DNA of 34,623 bases from contig JALWKP010000155.1 of assembly GCA_027081355.1 (NCBI GenBank), forward strand, positions 1 through 34,623, given 5' to 3'. This DNA comes from Campylobacteraceae bacterium. Lineage in GTDB: Bacteria > Campylobacterota > Campylobacteria > Campylobacterales > Sulfurovaceae. The stretch's first letter is position 1, and the number at the start of each line of letters is the position of its first letter. The translations under genes and the position numbers were made by a program. Positions 25,254 through 33,717 of this stretch are shown here, piece by piece. A model generated the notes under the pieces. The model had not been told where the DNA came from, searched no databases, and worked only from the letters and a program-made list of their open reading frames with translations.

Positions 25254-25715
25254 TTACTTTTTACTCTTTACCTTAAAAATAAATTTAACAGGCTGTTTAC
25301 TGCTGCTTTTTGCATAACTCTCACCTTTTTTATTATCTAAAATTACCTCGTCTCCAAAAACTTTTCGTTTATTTAAAATATCATTCAAAAAAACATTTCC
25401 AGTTAAAATATACCTGTCTTCATCTGGAAAATAAACTAAAATATCACACTTGCCTTTAATATCTTTTTTATCGGTTTTAATTTCAAAATCAACATTTCCT
25501 GTTGCTTTATATTTTTTAGCTTCGTTTTTTTCATCTAAAAAAACGGTTAATTTATCTGCTTTTATAATACTGGCATCCTTTTTAGCCACAACATTTCCGC
25601 TAAATTGAGCCTTATTCTCACCATCTTTATAAAAGAAATCATTAGAAGTTATTTCCAAATTACCCGCAAACAAAAAAACCGTGCAAAAAATCAGAAAAGT
25701 AAAAATAAATTTCAT
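25254..25715 (-). CDS. lptA: Lipopolysaccharide transport periplasmic protein LptA
   Basis: LptA bridges the periplasm and carries lipopolysaccharide from LptC to LptD. The 153-residue protein has a signal peptide (about 1-18, ending LFAG). The rest is an OstA-like beta-jellyroll with repeated short strands: QFSGNVVAKKDASIIKADKLTVFLDE, then KATGNVDFE and YILTGNVFLND, spaced as in the family. It is next to lptC but separated from it by a 224-base gap holding a repeat tract. The stop abuts engB. Confidence 0.88.
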   Translation of the reverse strand: MKFIFTFLIFCTVFLFAGNLEITSNDFFYKDGENKAQFSGNVVAKKDASIIKADKLTVFLDEKNEAKKYKATGNVDFEIKTDKKDIKGKCDILVYFPDEDRYILTGNVFLNDILNKRKVFGDEVILDNKKGESYAKSSSKQPVKFIFKVKSKK

Positions 25716-25788
25716 AAATATTCCTAACTGTTTTTAAAAGATATTATACTCTAAGAAACTTTGTTTATAAGTAAATCATTATAAAAAT

Positions 25789-25939
25789 TAGGATTGAGGT
25801 TTGAGGTTTAAGCATTAAGAACTGAGGTTTGAGCACTGAGGAAATAGATTTAAGGAATATTCAACTGTAAAAGAACAATACTAGAGTGACCACAAGGGCT
25901 ACCCCTATCTTCTCAACCCTAAATCCTCACTCCTCACCC
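25789..25939 (-). repeat. Stop-adjacent word repeat between lptC and lptA (tract 6)
   Basis: Read from the lptC stop (minus strand), C-free words such as GGGGTGAGGAGTGAGG come first. A decayed hairpin core follows (25884-25907, TAGGGGTAGCCCTTGTGG form), then a spacer. Last come words such as CCTCAAACCTCAATCC that are close to the complement of the first part. It interrupts an otherwise tightly packed operon. Confidence 0.8.
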
Positions 25940-26458
25940 CTACTTCTTCTCTTTTAATTTAAATGTTCCATTAACATCTTTAGCTCTTGTTACCTTGCTT
26001 TTAACATCATATTGCAAATTAACGCCTCTTACAATATCACTTCCCCTTTTGATTGTAAATTTTTTCGGGGTATCCAGCTTTTTCTTTTTTAAATCATAAA
26101 TTGCATGCTCGCTTCTATAAATAGTTCCATCAACTTTTTTGGCAACCACTTTATCGAAAAATTCAATTTTATTACTATCTGCAATGGAGCGTTTGGAACT
26201 TAAGCTTTTGATTTTATCAGTAGTAACATTAGGCTCTTTTAAATACCACTTTTCATTAATCTCTTCAGCGCTTTTTGCTTTTAAAGTATGCTGCAAATTT
26301 GTAGAGTTTATTTCAAATTCCGTAAAATTATTAATTTCGCTGCTTTTTTGTTTCAGCTTTTTAGGCGCTAAACTCTTATTGCTTATCTTTATTCCCAAAG
26401 GAAGAAGAGAAACAAAGGCAATTGCAGCTATTAAAATATACTCTATTTTGCTTCCCAT
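25940..26458 (-). CDS. lptC: LPS export protein LptC
   Basis: LptC is the inner-membrane anchored link between the LptBFG transporter and LptA. The 172-residue protein has one N-terminal span (about 7-24). A periplasmic beta domain follows, with NNFTEFEINSTNLQHTLKAKSAE, FFDKVVAKKVDGTIYRSEHAIYDLKKKKL and FTIKRGSDIVRGVNLQYDVKSK partly showing the repeated strand pattern. The start overlaps kdsC by 16 bases, with GAGGAG ahead of it. The C-terminal lysines run straight into the repeat tract. Confidence 0.88.
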   Translation of the reverse strand: MGSKIEYILIAAIAFVSLLPLGIKISNKSLAPKKLKQKSSEINNFTEFEINSTNLQHTLKAKSAEEINEKWYLKEPNVTTDKIKSLSSKRSIADSNKIEFFDKVVAKKVDGTIYRSEHAIYDLKKKKLDTPKKFTIKRGSDIVRGVNLQYDVKSKVTRAKDVNGTFKLKEKK

Positions 26459-26943
26459 AAATCCAAAAACTCCTCATAAATACCTTCTTTTTTAAGAAGA
26501 TACTCTATCATTTCCCTAACAGCACCTTCGCCGCCTTTGGTATTTAAGACTACGCTTACTTTATTTTTTAAATACTCATATCCATTACTTGGCACAAAAG
26601 ACAAGCTTGCTCTTTTTAGCATAGAATAATCATTCAAATCATCTCCTATTGCGGCAACATTTTCCCAGCCTATGTTTAACTCTTTAAGTATCTCTTTGGC
26701 TTTTTTATCTTTTTGCTTTATCTTTTGGTAAAAATGTTTAATTCCAAGCTCTTTTGCTCTTTTTTCTACAATTTTAGACTCTCTGCCCGTAATTATCGCA
26801 ACTTCGCGCCCCAGCCTTATCCAGCTTGCAATCGCCAAGCCGTCTTTTACGCAAAAACTTTTTAACTCTTCACCGTTATTGCCGTAAGTAATTTTACCAT
26901 TGGTCATTGTGCCATCAACATCTAAAATAAGCAATTTTATCAC
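26443..26943 (-). CDS. kdsC: 3-deoxy-D-manno-octulosonate 8-phosphate phosphatase KdsC
   Basis: KdsC releases phosphate from KDO 8-phosphate in lipopolysaccharide core synthesis. The 166-residue capless HAD protein has motif I LILDVDGTMTNGKI (5-18; Asp8, Asp10), motif II ITGRES, and motif IV IGDDLNDYSML. Absence of a cap domain and the length match the tetrameric KdsC family. It overlaps hisB by four bases and lptC by 16, which ties it to LPS export. Confidence 0.93.
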   Translation of the reverse strand: MIKLLILDVDGTMTNGKITYGNNGEELKSFCVKDGLAIASWIRLGREVAIITGRESKIVEKRAKELGIKHFYQKIKQKDKKAKEILKELNIGWENVAAIGDDLNDYSMLKRASLSFVPSNGYEYLKNKVSVVLNTKGGEGAVREMIEYLLKKEGIYEEFLDLWEAK

Positions 26944-27512
26944 AATACGCCTTTTGTGCTAGGCACTTCTATTCTCTCATTTTTTGCAACCGCTCGGCGC
27001 AAAGCAACCGCAAATGCTTTAAATGCTGCTTCTGCTATATGGTGGCGGTTTGTTCCGCGGTTAAAAGTAAGGTGCAGATTCAAAGGCATATTAAACGCCA
27101 CCGATTTAAAAAACTCTTCTGCAAGTTCCAAATCAAAACCGTTAATAGCGCCATCTAGCGGTAAATCATAAACTAAATAAGCTCTGTTAGAAAGGTCAAT
27201 ATCGCAGCTTACGCTCGCTTCATCCATAACAACCGTTGCATTGCCGTAACGCTCTATTCCTTTAGCAGGATAAACAGCTTCGCCCAATGCCTGCCCAAGC
27301 ACAATGCCGACATCCTCTACACTATGATGCGCATCTATGTGCAAATCGCCTCTGCAGCGCACTTTTAAATTAATTAAAGAGTGTCTTGCAAATGCATCTA
27401 GCATATGGTCAAAAAAACCTATGCCTGTATCGATATCCGCTTCGCCTTTTCCGTAAAGTTCCAATTCTACGGTAATATCTGTCTCTTTTGTTTTTCTGCT
27501 TTTGCTAACCAT
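26940..27512 (-). CDS. hisB: Imidazoleglycerol-phosphate dehydratase
   Basis: This enzyme dehydrates imidazole glycerol phosphate to imidazole acetol phosphate in histidine synthesis. The 190-residue protein is the single-function form, without the histidinol phosphatase domain. The metal-binding histidine motifs are clear: FFDHMLDAFARHSL (33-46), DAHHSVEDVGIVLG and NRHHIAEAAFKA. It is three bases after rlpA and overlaps kdsC by four bases, so an amino-acid gene sits within an envelope operon. No other his gene is in the window. Confidence 0.96.
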   Translation of the reverse strand: MVSKSRKTKETDITVELELYGKGEADIDTGIGFFDHMLDAFARHSLINLKVRCRGDLHIDAHHSVEDVGIVLGQALGEAVYPAKGIERYGNATVVMDEASVSCDIDLSNRAYLVYDLPLDGAINGFDLELAEEFFKSVAFNMPLNLHLTFNRGTNRHHIAEAAFKAFAVALRRAVAKNERIEVPSTKGVL

Positions 27513-27514
27513 TT

Positions 27515-28360
27515 TTAATTCCTTAAAATAAATGCACCCGGAATATTGTTATTGTCAATAAAGTCTTGCGCCTCGTCACGAGAACCAAATCCCATTACAA
27601 CAACGGTATTTAACTTGCCTTTATGTGTCTCTCTAGGCTTAATCTCAACACGCAATTTGCTGCAAATTAAACTTTCATACTTTTTCTTAGCATTTTCGGC
27701 ATTAGCCATAACCGCAAATGCGCCCACTTGAACACCAAAATTCGTAAGCTTAACTCTAGGTTTAGGTTTGCCGCTGCTAGCATGGTAAATTTTACCCGCA
27801 AAACCGACAACCTCCAATTTTACCCTGCAAGTGCCCTTCTTGTCAATACCTATATCTTTTGCAACAGCATATGAGCAATCCACAATCCTGCCCGGAACAA
27901 AAGGACCCCTGTCGTTAATACGCGCAATTGTGCTTTTGCCGTTATCTAAATTAGTAATTTTAACCATCGTATCCATAGGCCAGGTTTTATGAGCTACGGT
28001 TTTATCATACATATTGTATGTTTCGCCGTTGCTTGTTTGCAAACCGTGGAAATTAGGACCATACCAGCTTGCAATACCTGTCATCGTATCACCCACGGAT
28101 ACATAAGTTGGATTATACACTTTGCCGCCTACACAGTATGTTTTCATGGTTGCTTTAAATCTTGCCGGACTTGTATATCCTCCGTTTTTATATCTTATAG
28201 GTTTATTTCCGCTTCTTACAGTGGTATCAGGCTCTATATCTTCACCTTCTATATAGTATGGAGTCGAAGACGAAAAAGGATTCAAACTGCTTAAACTCCC
28301 CGTGCTGCATCCATTTATAAAAAATAAAACTGCTATTAATAAAAAATATCTAATTTTCAT
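27515..28360 (-). CDS. rlpA: RlpA-like septal ring lipoprotein with SPOR domain
   Basis: RlpA-type lipoproteins act on or bind denuded glycan strands at the division septum. The 281-residue protein has a lipoprotein signal with lipobox FINGC (C18). The double-psi beta-barrel (about 85-185) contains GIASWYGPNFHGLQTSNGE, the TVAHKTWPMDTMVKI region and RINDRGPFVPGRIVD. A SPOR-like domain at the C-terminus (about 203-281) starts VKLTNFGVQVGAFA. All are typical. It appears to be the first gene of the run rlpA-hisB-kdsC-lptC. Confidence 0.92.
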   Translation of the reverse strand: MKIRYFLLIAVLFFINGCSTGSLSSLNPFSSSTPYYIEGEDIEPDTTVRSGNKPIRYKNGGYTSPARFKATMKTYCVGGKVYNPTYVSVGDTMTGIASWYGPNFHGLQTSNGETYNMYDKTVAHKTWPMDTMVKITNLDNGKSTIARINDRGPFVPGRIVDCSYAVAKDIGIDKKGTCRVKLEVVGFAGKIYHASSGKPKPRVKLTNFGVQVGAFAVMANAENAKKKYESLICSKLRVEIKPRETHKGKLNTVVVMGFGSRDEAQDFIDNNNIPGAFILRN

Positions 28361-28408
28361 TCATAATCCTAATAAGCCAAAAGTTTATATTAAATAATTT
28401 TAACTTTT

Positions 28409-29179
28409 CTAGCTTAAAGTAAAGAGTTTTAGGCTGTTTTGTAAAACTATATTTTCCATCTCTTTTAAATCTATATTGCTAAGTTCACTCATCTTTTCCA
28501 AAACCAAACGGCAATATGCGGGTTCATTTCGTTTGCCTCTGTGCGGATGCGGCGTTAAATACGGAGCGTCGGTTTCTACAACCAGTTTATCAAGCGGGAT
28601 TTTAGGATAAACCTCTACAAGTTTTTTCGCATTTTTAAAAGTAAGCACCCCGCCGATTCCAAAGTAAAAGCCTCTATCAGCCATTTCCAAAAGCCCCTCG
28701 TTGGCGTTATAGCAGTGCAGCACACCTCCGACTTTTGCGTGTTCTTTTAAAAGATTTTTAGAATCCAAACTAGCCTCGCGAATATGCACGATAAGCGGTT
28801 TACTGTAAGTATTAGCTAAATCTATCTGGTCTATAAACACCTCTTTTTGCAGCTTTTTCTCTGCTGCTTTTTCATTCTCATCTTTTGGCAAACGGTAATA
28901 ATCAAGCCCGCACTCTCCAACCGCAACGCATTTTGGATGGGTTATATATTTTTCTAAAAATTCTCTGTCGTAATTTTTCGCATCATAAGGATGCACCCCC
29001 ACCGCAAAATATATTTCATCATAACTCTTAGCCAACTCAACCGCACAAGCCAAAGTCTGCGGGTCAGCTCCTGGAATAACAAAACGCTCAACCCCAGCCT
29101 CTTTTGCCCTATGTAAAACCTCATCTAAATCTTCGTTATATCTATTATCATCCAAATGGCAATGTGTATCTATTATCAT
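28409..29179 (-). CDS. TatD-family metal-dependent deoxyribonuclease
   Basis: This 256-residue TIM-barrel hydrolase begins MIIDTHCHLDD, with the two metal histidines H6 and H8. It also has VGEC(G)LDYYRL with the metal Glu, IVHIREA and LHCYNA with further histidines, and ETDAPYLTPHPHRGKRNEP with the Asp of the active site. The set matches YcfH/TatD nucleases that remove damaged 3' ends of DNA. The 5' side is separated from recN by a repeat tract. The TatD versus YcfH subfamily cannot be settled by eye. Confidence 0.92.
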   Translation of the reverse strand: MIIDTHCHLDDNRYNEDLDEVLHRAKEAGVERFVIPGADPQTLACAVELAKSYDEIYFAVGVHPYDAKNYDREFLEKYITHPKCVAVGECGLDYYRLPKDENEKAAEKKLQKEVFIDQIDLANTYSKPLIVHIREASLDSKNLLKEHAKVGGVLHCYNANEGLLEMADRGFYFGIGGVLTFKNAKKLVEVYPKIPLDKLVVETDAPYLTPHPHRGKRNEPAYCRLVLEKMSELSNIDLKEMENIVLQNSLKLFTLS

Positions 29180-29236
29180 TATTCTCCTCTCGACTTTAAA
29201 GCTAAGTATTTAAATTATTTTCAATCAAAACCAAAA

Positions 29237-29356
29237 GGGCAGGCACAAGACCTGCCCCTACAACCCACCAATAACCAATAACCAATAACCAATAACCAAT
29301 AACCAATAACCAATAACTAATTACTAATAACTAATTACTAATAACTAATTACTAAT
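29237..29356 (-). repeat. Stop-adjacent word repeat with REP-like hairpin (tract 7)
   Basis: Starting inside the last recN codons (minus strand), words ATTAGTAATTAG change into repeated GGTTATT units, all without C. They end in a hairpin: GGGCAGG, TCTTGTG, CCTGCCC (29237-29257), with the TGTAGGGGC lead-in. No complementary second half follows; the tatD-family gene starts 57 bases further on. Confidence 0.85.
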
Positions 29357-30871
29357 CACAATTTTCTTAGCAAACTCCAGCGACTCTTTATTAAAATTCT
29401 CGCCGCCTACTATTCTTGCTATCTCTTTTACTCTCTCTTCTTTATTAAGCGCCTTTATATAGCTGCCATTTTTATTTTTTGTAACCAAAAAGTGCATATT
29501 GGCTTTAGAACTTAAATGTGCTTGGTGCGATATTGCGAAAATTTGGTAGCTTTGCGATAGACGGCTTATCATATTTGCAATCGCAATCGATTCATCTCCG
29601 CTTACATTTGCATCTATTTCATCCAAAATAATCACGCCCTCTTTTGCACTTGTCTGCGCACTCACCGTAAGCAGCGCCAGCCTTACCCTGTTAAATTCAC
29701 CGCCGCTTAACTGCTCTATTTTAGCACCCTGCATCGAAACAGAAAGCCTGTCTATCCCATGCTCATACAGCCCGCACTCTTCAAATTCAAACACGATTTT
29801 TGGCAGTTTTAACTCTTGCAAATAGTGCGCAATCTCTTTTTCTATCTCTAAAGCTGCTTTTTTTCGCGCTGCAGAAATCCCTTTAGCCAATTTCAAAAGC
29901 TCTTTTTCTCTCTTACTTATAAACTCTTCTAAATGGCTTAAATCTTCGTTAATAGTCTCAAAAGATGCAAGCTCCTGCTCCTTTTCGCGCAAAAATTCCA
30001 AAGCTTTGCCAATAGAGCCGAAACGCTTAATCAAACTGTTCAGCTCTTCTAAACGGTTTAGCACGCTTTCTATATCGACTTCACTAAGCTCTTCGCTTAA
30101 AGCTTCTATATCTTCCATATCGCTTCGCAGCTGATTCATCGCATCGCTAAAGTAAGAACTCTCTTTATCAAGCAGTGCAAACAGTTCGCCCACTTCATCT
30201 TCGTAAGCAAAAATAGGCTCGATATTTTGGGCTATTTCGTTAATTTTATCAATTTTAGAAAGCTGCTTTTTAACGGTTAAAAGCTCTTCGTATTCCCCCT
30301 CTTTGGGGTTAAGATTTTTAATTTTATCTATTTCAAATTTTAAAAACTCAACCCTCTCGTTAGACTCTTTAATCTTTTGCTTAATCACATTAAGCTCGCC
30401 CAATTTTTGCTGATACTCGGCAAAAAGCTCCCCGTAACTAGCAAGCTTTTTGGCAAAACTATTATCTTTTGAAGCAAAAGAATCCACAATCCCAAGCAGA
30501 TTCTCACTCTCAAACCCGCTTTTATCACGCACGCTAATGTAAGAAACATAAGGGCTAAACATCTCTTTTAGCGCCTTTTTGGAAATATTCTGCCCGTCTA
30601 TAAAAAAACGCGCCCTGTCTTTTTTTATCGCTTTTATAACAATTTCATCTTCAAGCTCATACAGTTCGCTGTCTAAATCTGCAGGCTTTTTTACCTCTAT
30701 TTCGCAAAGCTTAGCCTCTTGAGTCCCAAGACCGAAATTTGCAAGCATAGAGCCGATAAACACCGATTTACCCGCCCCGCTTGGACCTGTTATAATATTT
30801 AACCCCTTGCTAAATTCTATATCTATTAAACCAAATCCCAAAAGCTCTTTAATAAGCGCTCTTTGCAGCAT
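29345..30871 (-). CDS. recN: DNA repair protein RecN
   Basis: RecN is an SMC-like ATPase in double-strand break repair. The 508-residue protein has Walker A GPSGAGKS (29-36), long coiled-coil regions (about 150-215 and 230-345), the ABC signature LSGGEFNRVRLAL, and Walker B VIILDEIDANVSG followed by a switch histidine in FAISHQAH. It is a little shorter than the E. coli protein, as is usual in this phylum. It starts directly after the nadK stop. The last residues VISN are encoded by the repeat tract. Confidence 0.95.
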   Translation of the reverse strand: MLQRALIKELLGFGLIDIEFSKGLNIITGPSGAGKSVFIGSMLANFGLGTQEAKLCEIEVKKPADLDSELYELEDEIVIKAIKKDRARFFIDGQNISKKALKEMFSPYVSYISVRDKSGFESENLLGIVDSFASKDNSFAKKLASYGELFAEYQQKLGELNVIKQKIKESNERVEFLKFEIDKIKNLNPKEGEYEELLTVKKQLSKIDKINEIAQNIEPIFAYEDEVGELFALLDKESSYFSDAMNQLRSDMEDIEALSEELSEVDIESVLNRLEELNSLIKRFGSIGKALEFLREKEQELASFETINEDLSHLEEFISKREKELLKLAKGISAARKKAALEIEKEIAHYLQELKLPKIVFEFEECGLYEHGIDRLSVSMQGAKIEQLSGGEFNRVRLALLTVSAQTSAKEGVIILDEIDANVSGDESIAIANMISRLSQSYQIFAISHQAHLSSKANMHFLVTKNKNGSYIKALNKEERVKEIARIVGGENFNKESLEFAKKIVISN

Positions 30872-31735
30872 TTACTCTTCTCCCCACGAAAGTTTATCTC
30901 TTAAAACCCTAAAGTAATTGCGCTCTTTTCTGTGCAAAAGTTTAGCGCTTTTGTCTGCACCTTTAATTTCGAGCACATCGTCTTTATCCAATTCGTAACT
31001 GTCCTGCCCGTCTATTACAACTAAAAGCTTCTTATCGGGCGTTTTAATATTTATCGTAAAATCAGCCGGCATTACAAGCGGGCGCTGAGTTAAAGAGTGC
31101 GGACAAATCGGCGTTAAAATAAATGCTTTAGTCAGCGGATACATCACCGGACCGTCTGCAGCTAAATTATAAGCCGTAGAGCCCGTAGGCGTAGAGATAA
31201 TAAGCCCGTCTCCGCGGTATTTATTTATAATCTCCCCCTCTACGCAAGTTTCTATCGTCGCCATTTTAGAAACAGTATCGCGCGTAACTACAACATCATT
31301 AAACGCATAAAAATTTATTTCTTTATTTATACCCTCAATACGCCCGCTTATCATCATCCGCTCATCAATTCTGCACTCGCCGCTTTTTAACTGCTTTAAA
31401 AAATTTTCTGTTTCCGAAATAGTTACATCAGCCAAAAATCCCAAATTACCTGCATTTATCCCCGCAACAGGCTTATTGTATTTATAACTTCTGCGCACAA
31501 GCGAAAGCAGCGTTCCGTCACCCCCAAGCGAAACAAAAAAATCACACACTTTGCACATCTCTTTAAAATCAATCCCCTCCAAACCTATCATTTTGGCAGA
31601 GCGCTTTCCTATATATACTTTTATACCGTAATCTTCAAATTTTTTCTTAATATCCAAAAAAGTCTGCTTCAACTCCGGCGCATTAGGCTTAAGCGTAAAC
31701 CCAGCACTCGAATACTCTTGAATTTTCTTTTCCAC
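30872..31735 (-). CDS. nadK: NAD kinase
   Basis: NadK phosphorylates NAD to NADP. The 287-residue protein has GGDGT (71-75) with the catalytic Asp73, AGINAGNLGFLADV, the ATP/NAD-binding STPTGSTAYNLAADGP, and a C-terminal VVIDGQDSYEL segment. The start is GTG with AAGG ahead of it. It is divergent from the first toxin-antitoxin pair and ends directly at recN, with which it is probably co-transcribed. Confidence 0.95.
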   Translation of the reverse strand: MEKKIQEYSSAGFTLKPNAPELKQTFLDIKKKFEDYGIKVYIGKRSAKMIGLEGIDFKEMCKVCDFFVSLGGDGTLLSLVRRSYKYNKPVAGINAGNLGFLADVTISETENFLKQLKSGECRIDERMMISGRIEGINKEINFYAFNDVVVTRDTVSKMATIETCVEGEIINKYRGDGLIISTPTGSTAYNLAADGPVMYPLTKAFILTPICPHSLTQRPLVMPADFTINIKTPDKKLLVVIDGQDSYELDKDDVLEIKGADKSAKLLHRKERNYFRVLRDKLSWGEE

Positions 31736-31813
31736 CGATAAACCTTATATTACTTTGTCTTTTTTAATACTAAAGATACCATAACAGCGCTTTGATTTGG
31801 ATTATTTTTTAAT

Positions 31814-31842
31814 TTGTAAAATCAGCTTAATTTTGTTATAAT
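31814..31842 (+). promoter_or_regulatory. Promoter of the first toxin-antitoxin pair
   Basis: TTGTAA (31814-31819), a 17-base spacer and TATAAT (31837-31842) make a good sigma-70 type promoter 29 bases before the antitoxin start. AAAGGA is the ribosome site. Confidence 0.7.
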
Positions 31843-31871
31843 AATTAAATCCTGCAAAAAAGGAATACATT

Positions 31872-32087
31872 ATGCAAATAACTATAAATTTTCAAAACGA
31901 TACGGTAGCGCAAAAAGTTTTATGGATGCTGGAGCGTTTTAAAAACGACGGAGTAGAAATAATAAAAATTGACAATAAAGATGATGAAATCATCAAAAAT
32001 TTCAAAGAAGGATTGCAAGAAATAGAACTTATAAAACAGGGCAAATTAAGCTCAAGACCTGTTCAAGAGTTTTTAAATGAATTATAA
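31872..32087 (+). CDS. Putative antitoxin of a RelE/ParE-type pair
   Basis: This 71-residue acidic protein starts with a short beta segment (MQITINFQND) and continues with helical, charged sequence ending VQEFLNEL. No helix-turn-helix is evident. Position, size and an 11-base overlap with a RelE-type toxin gene identify it as the antitoxin; the sequence alone would not. Such proteins usually neutralise the toxin and repress the shared promoter. Confidence 0.75.
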   Translation: MQITINFQNDTVAQKVLWMLERFKNDGVEIIKIDNKDDEIIKNFKEGLQEIELIKQGKLSSRPVQEFLNEL

Positions 32088-32346
32088 AATCGAAACAATC
32101 CCAAGATTCGAAAAAGATGTCAAAAGATTAAAAAAGAAATTTCCTAAAATTAAAAATGATTTAACTGACTTGGTTAATCAACTCTCCTCAATCCCCGCAG
32201 GAAAAAGCGGAGGATTTAGAGTTATTACCTATTACAAAACCGAAGATACGCTCTATTTAGTTACTATTTATTCAAAAACTGAACAGAGCAGCATTTTAAC
32301 AGAAAAACTCAAACAGATTATTAAAGAAGAAATTAAGAAAATATAG
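32077..32346 (+). CDS. RelE/ParE-family toxin with apparent internal deletion
   Basis: This 89-residue protein resembles RelE/ParE-type toxins. IETIPRFEKDVKRLKKKFP at the N-terminus and GKSGGFRVITYY, LVTIYSKTEQSSI at the C-terminus are typical. Relatives I remember have about 20 more residues between the proline after the second helix and GKSGG (a strand pair with a YKIRLA-like segment). Here SSIPAGKSGG joins directly. Loss of that part would remove a central strand and basic residues, so the toxin may be inactive although the frame is intact. Confidence 0.8.
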   Translation: MNYKIETIPRFEKDVKRLKKKFPKIKNDLTDLVNQLSSIPAGKSGGFRVITYYKTEDTLYLVTIYSKTEQSSILTEKLKQIIKEEIKKI

Positions 32347-32380
32347 TCACCTATATACTGTTTATTTTTTAATTTATAGA

Positions 32381-32527
32381 GGTCAACCTATGTGTTGACC
32401 CGTTAGTTCAAATTGCAATTGTAACATTCAATTCAAACAATCGGGGCGACACACAGGTCGCCCCCTACATCCTGCATCCTACACCCCATATCCTGTATCC
32501 AAAATCCTCAAATCTCAAACCTCATCT
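32381..32527 (-). repeat. Stop-adjacent word repeat with two hairpin cores (tract 8)
   Basis: Read from the methyltransferase stop (minus strand), nearly C-free words such as GATGAGGTTTGAG and GGATACAGGATAT come first. Hairpin GGGGCGAC-ACACAG-GTCGCCCC (32443-32464) follows, then about 40 plain bases, and a second hairpin GGTCAAC...GTTGACC (32381-32400). It lies between convergent genes. Confidence 0.8.
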
Positions 32528-33511
32528 CTAACCCCTATAAACCGCAATCTTAAGCCCCTCTTTAGGCTCTTTATTACAATACTCTCTAACAGGTTCTATC
32601 TCTTTTATTTTTACAAAATCTGTATGTTTTTTATACAAATCATCCAAAAACCCATAATCTAAATAGGGCGTATTTAAAGCGCTGATTACCAAGCCATCTT
32701 CTGCTAAAAGAGATGGCAGTTTTTTTACGATTTTTTCGTAATCTTTCTCTATTTCAAAACTGCCTCTTTGAAATGTAGGCGGGTCTAAAATAATAATATC
32801 ATACGGGGCTTCGCGCTTTAATTTAGGAAACGACTTTAAAATATCCAAATGCCAATACGACACCCCTTTTGCCAAGCCGTTAATAGTATGGTTTTTCATT
32901 CCCCTAGCAAGCGCCCCTTTACTCATATCTACATTAATAACACGGCTTGCACCTCCCCTTTTTGCAAAAAGGCTAAACCCGCAGCTGTAAGCAAAAAGAT
33001 TTAAAACCTTTTTACCCTCTGCCACACTCTCCACAAAAGCCCTGCCGTTTTTCATATCGCCAAAATACCCGATATTTTGGTTTGTAAAATCAAGCAAAAA
33101 CTTCATACCGTTTTCAACAGCAAAATTCTCTTCTTCCAGCTTCCCGCTTACAACTTCCAACTTATTATCATACCTGCTTTTAAAAAGCAAAGTATCATGA
33201 GGGCTAGTTTTTATATACTCTTGCAAAGCGCTCAAAAGCTTATCTTTATACCCAATCTCTTTGTAAACCTGCACAAAAAGTATATTATTTATCGAATCAA
33301 CTGTAATATCCTCAAACCCCTCAAAACACTTCCCCCGCCCGTGAAAAAGGCGTTTAAATTCGCTATTTAAATTTTTAGAATTCTCTTTTATTATTTTTAA
33401 TACTGTTTGCAAAACCGATCCTTTTAAACCTTTTGCGTTATTATATTCATTATCTAATAAGATAGGTTTGTAATTTACATAACTATGCTTATATATTTTA
33501 CAAAAAGGCAA
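32528..33511 (-). CDS. Class I SAM methyltransferase, RlmI-like (COG1092 type)
   Basis: This 327-residue protein has a SAM-binding core with VLNLFAYSCGFSLFA, RVINVDMSKGALARG and DIIILDPPTFQRGS. The DPP(T)F motif and order match the RlmI/RlmK group that methylates cytosine or guanine in 23S rRNA. The N-terminal PUA-like region of RlmI is not obvious; the first 120 residues have divergent sequence. The specific target is therefore uncertain. Its 3' end carries a repeat tract and faces the toxin gene. Confidence 0.85.
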   Translation of the reverse strand: MPFCKIYKHSYVNYKPILLDNEYNNAKGLKGSVLQTVLKIIKENSKNLNSEFKRLFHGRGKCFEGFEDITVDSINNILFVQVYKEIGYKDKLLSALQEYIKTSPHDTLLFKSRYDNKLEVVSGKLEEENFAVENGMKFLLDFTNQNIGYFGDMKNGRAFVESVAEGKKVLNLFAYSCGFSLFAKRGGASRVINVDMSKGALARGMKNHTINGLAKGVSYWHLDILKSFPKLKREAPYDIIILDPPTFQRGSFEIEKDYEKIVKKLPSLLAEDGLVISALNTPYLDYGFLDDLYKKHTDFVKIKEIEPVREYCNKEPKEGLKIAVYRG

Positions 33512-33651
33512 GTTTTCAAAGCAGAGTTTAAAATTATTTTAAGTGCATTTTAAATTTTAGCTGTCAAGTCTTATCTCTATGATTAATCTTTATATCACAT
33601 TAACTGTTTGACAAGAATTGCAACAGGTAATACATTACTCTTTTTGGAACA

Positions 33652-33677
33652 AAAGTTGGTATTGCAATACTAACTTT
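33652..33677. promoter_or_regulatory. Near-perfect 26-bp palindrome downstream of the second antitoxin
   Basis: AAAGTTGGTATTGCAATACT followed by AACTTT is its own complement except for one mismatched pair. It lies in the gap between the RlmI-like gene and the antitoxin stop, 41 bases after that stop in the antitoxin's direction. It could be a protein-binding site or a terminator stem; no T-run follows. Confidence 0.45.
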
Positions 33678-33717
33678 GTTATCAAAGTTGGCAGTTTATT
33701 GGTAATTTAATTGTATA

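Noticed and set aside
24867-25340. 157-codon plus-strand frame opposite engB
   Set aside because: It lies antisense to intact G motifs of EngB and lacks a plausible start region.
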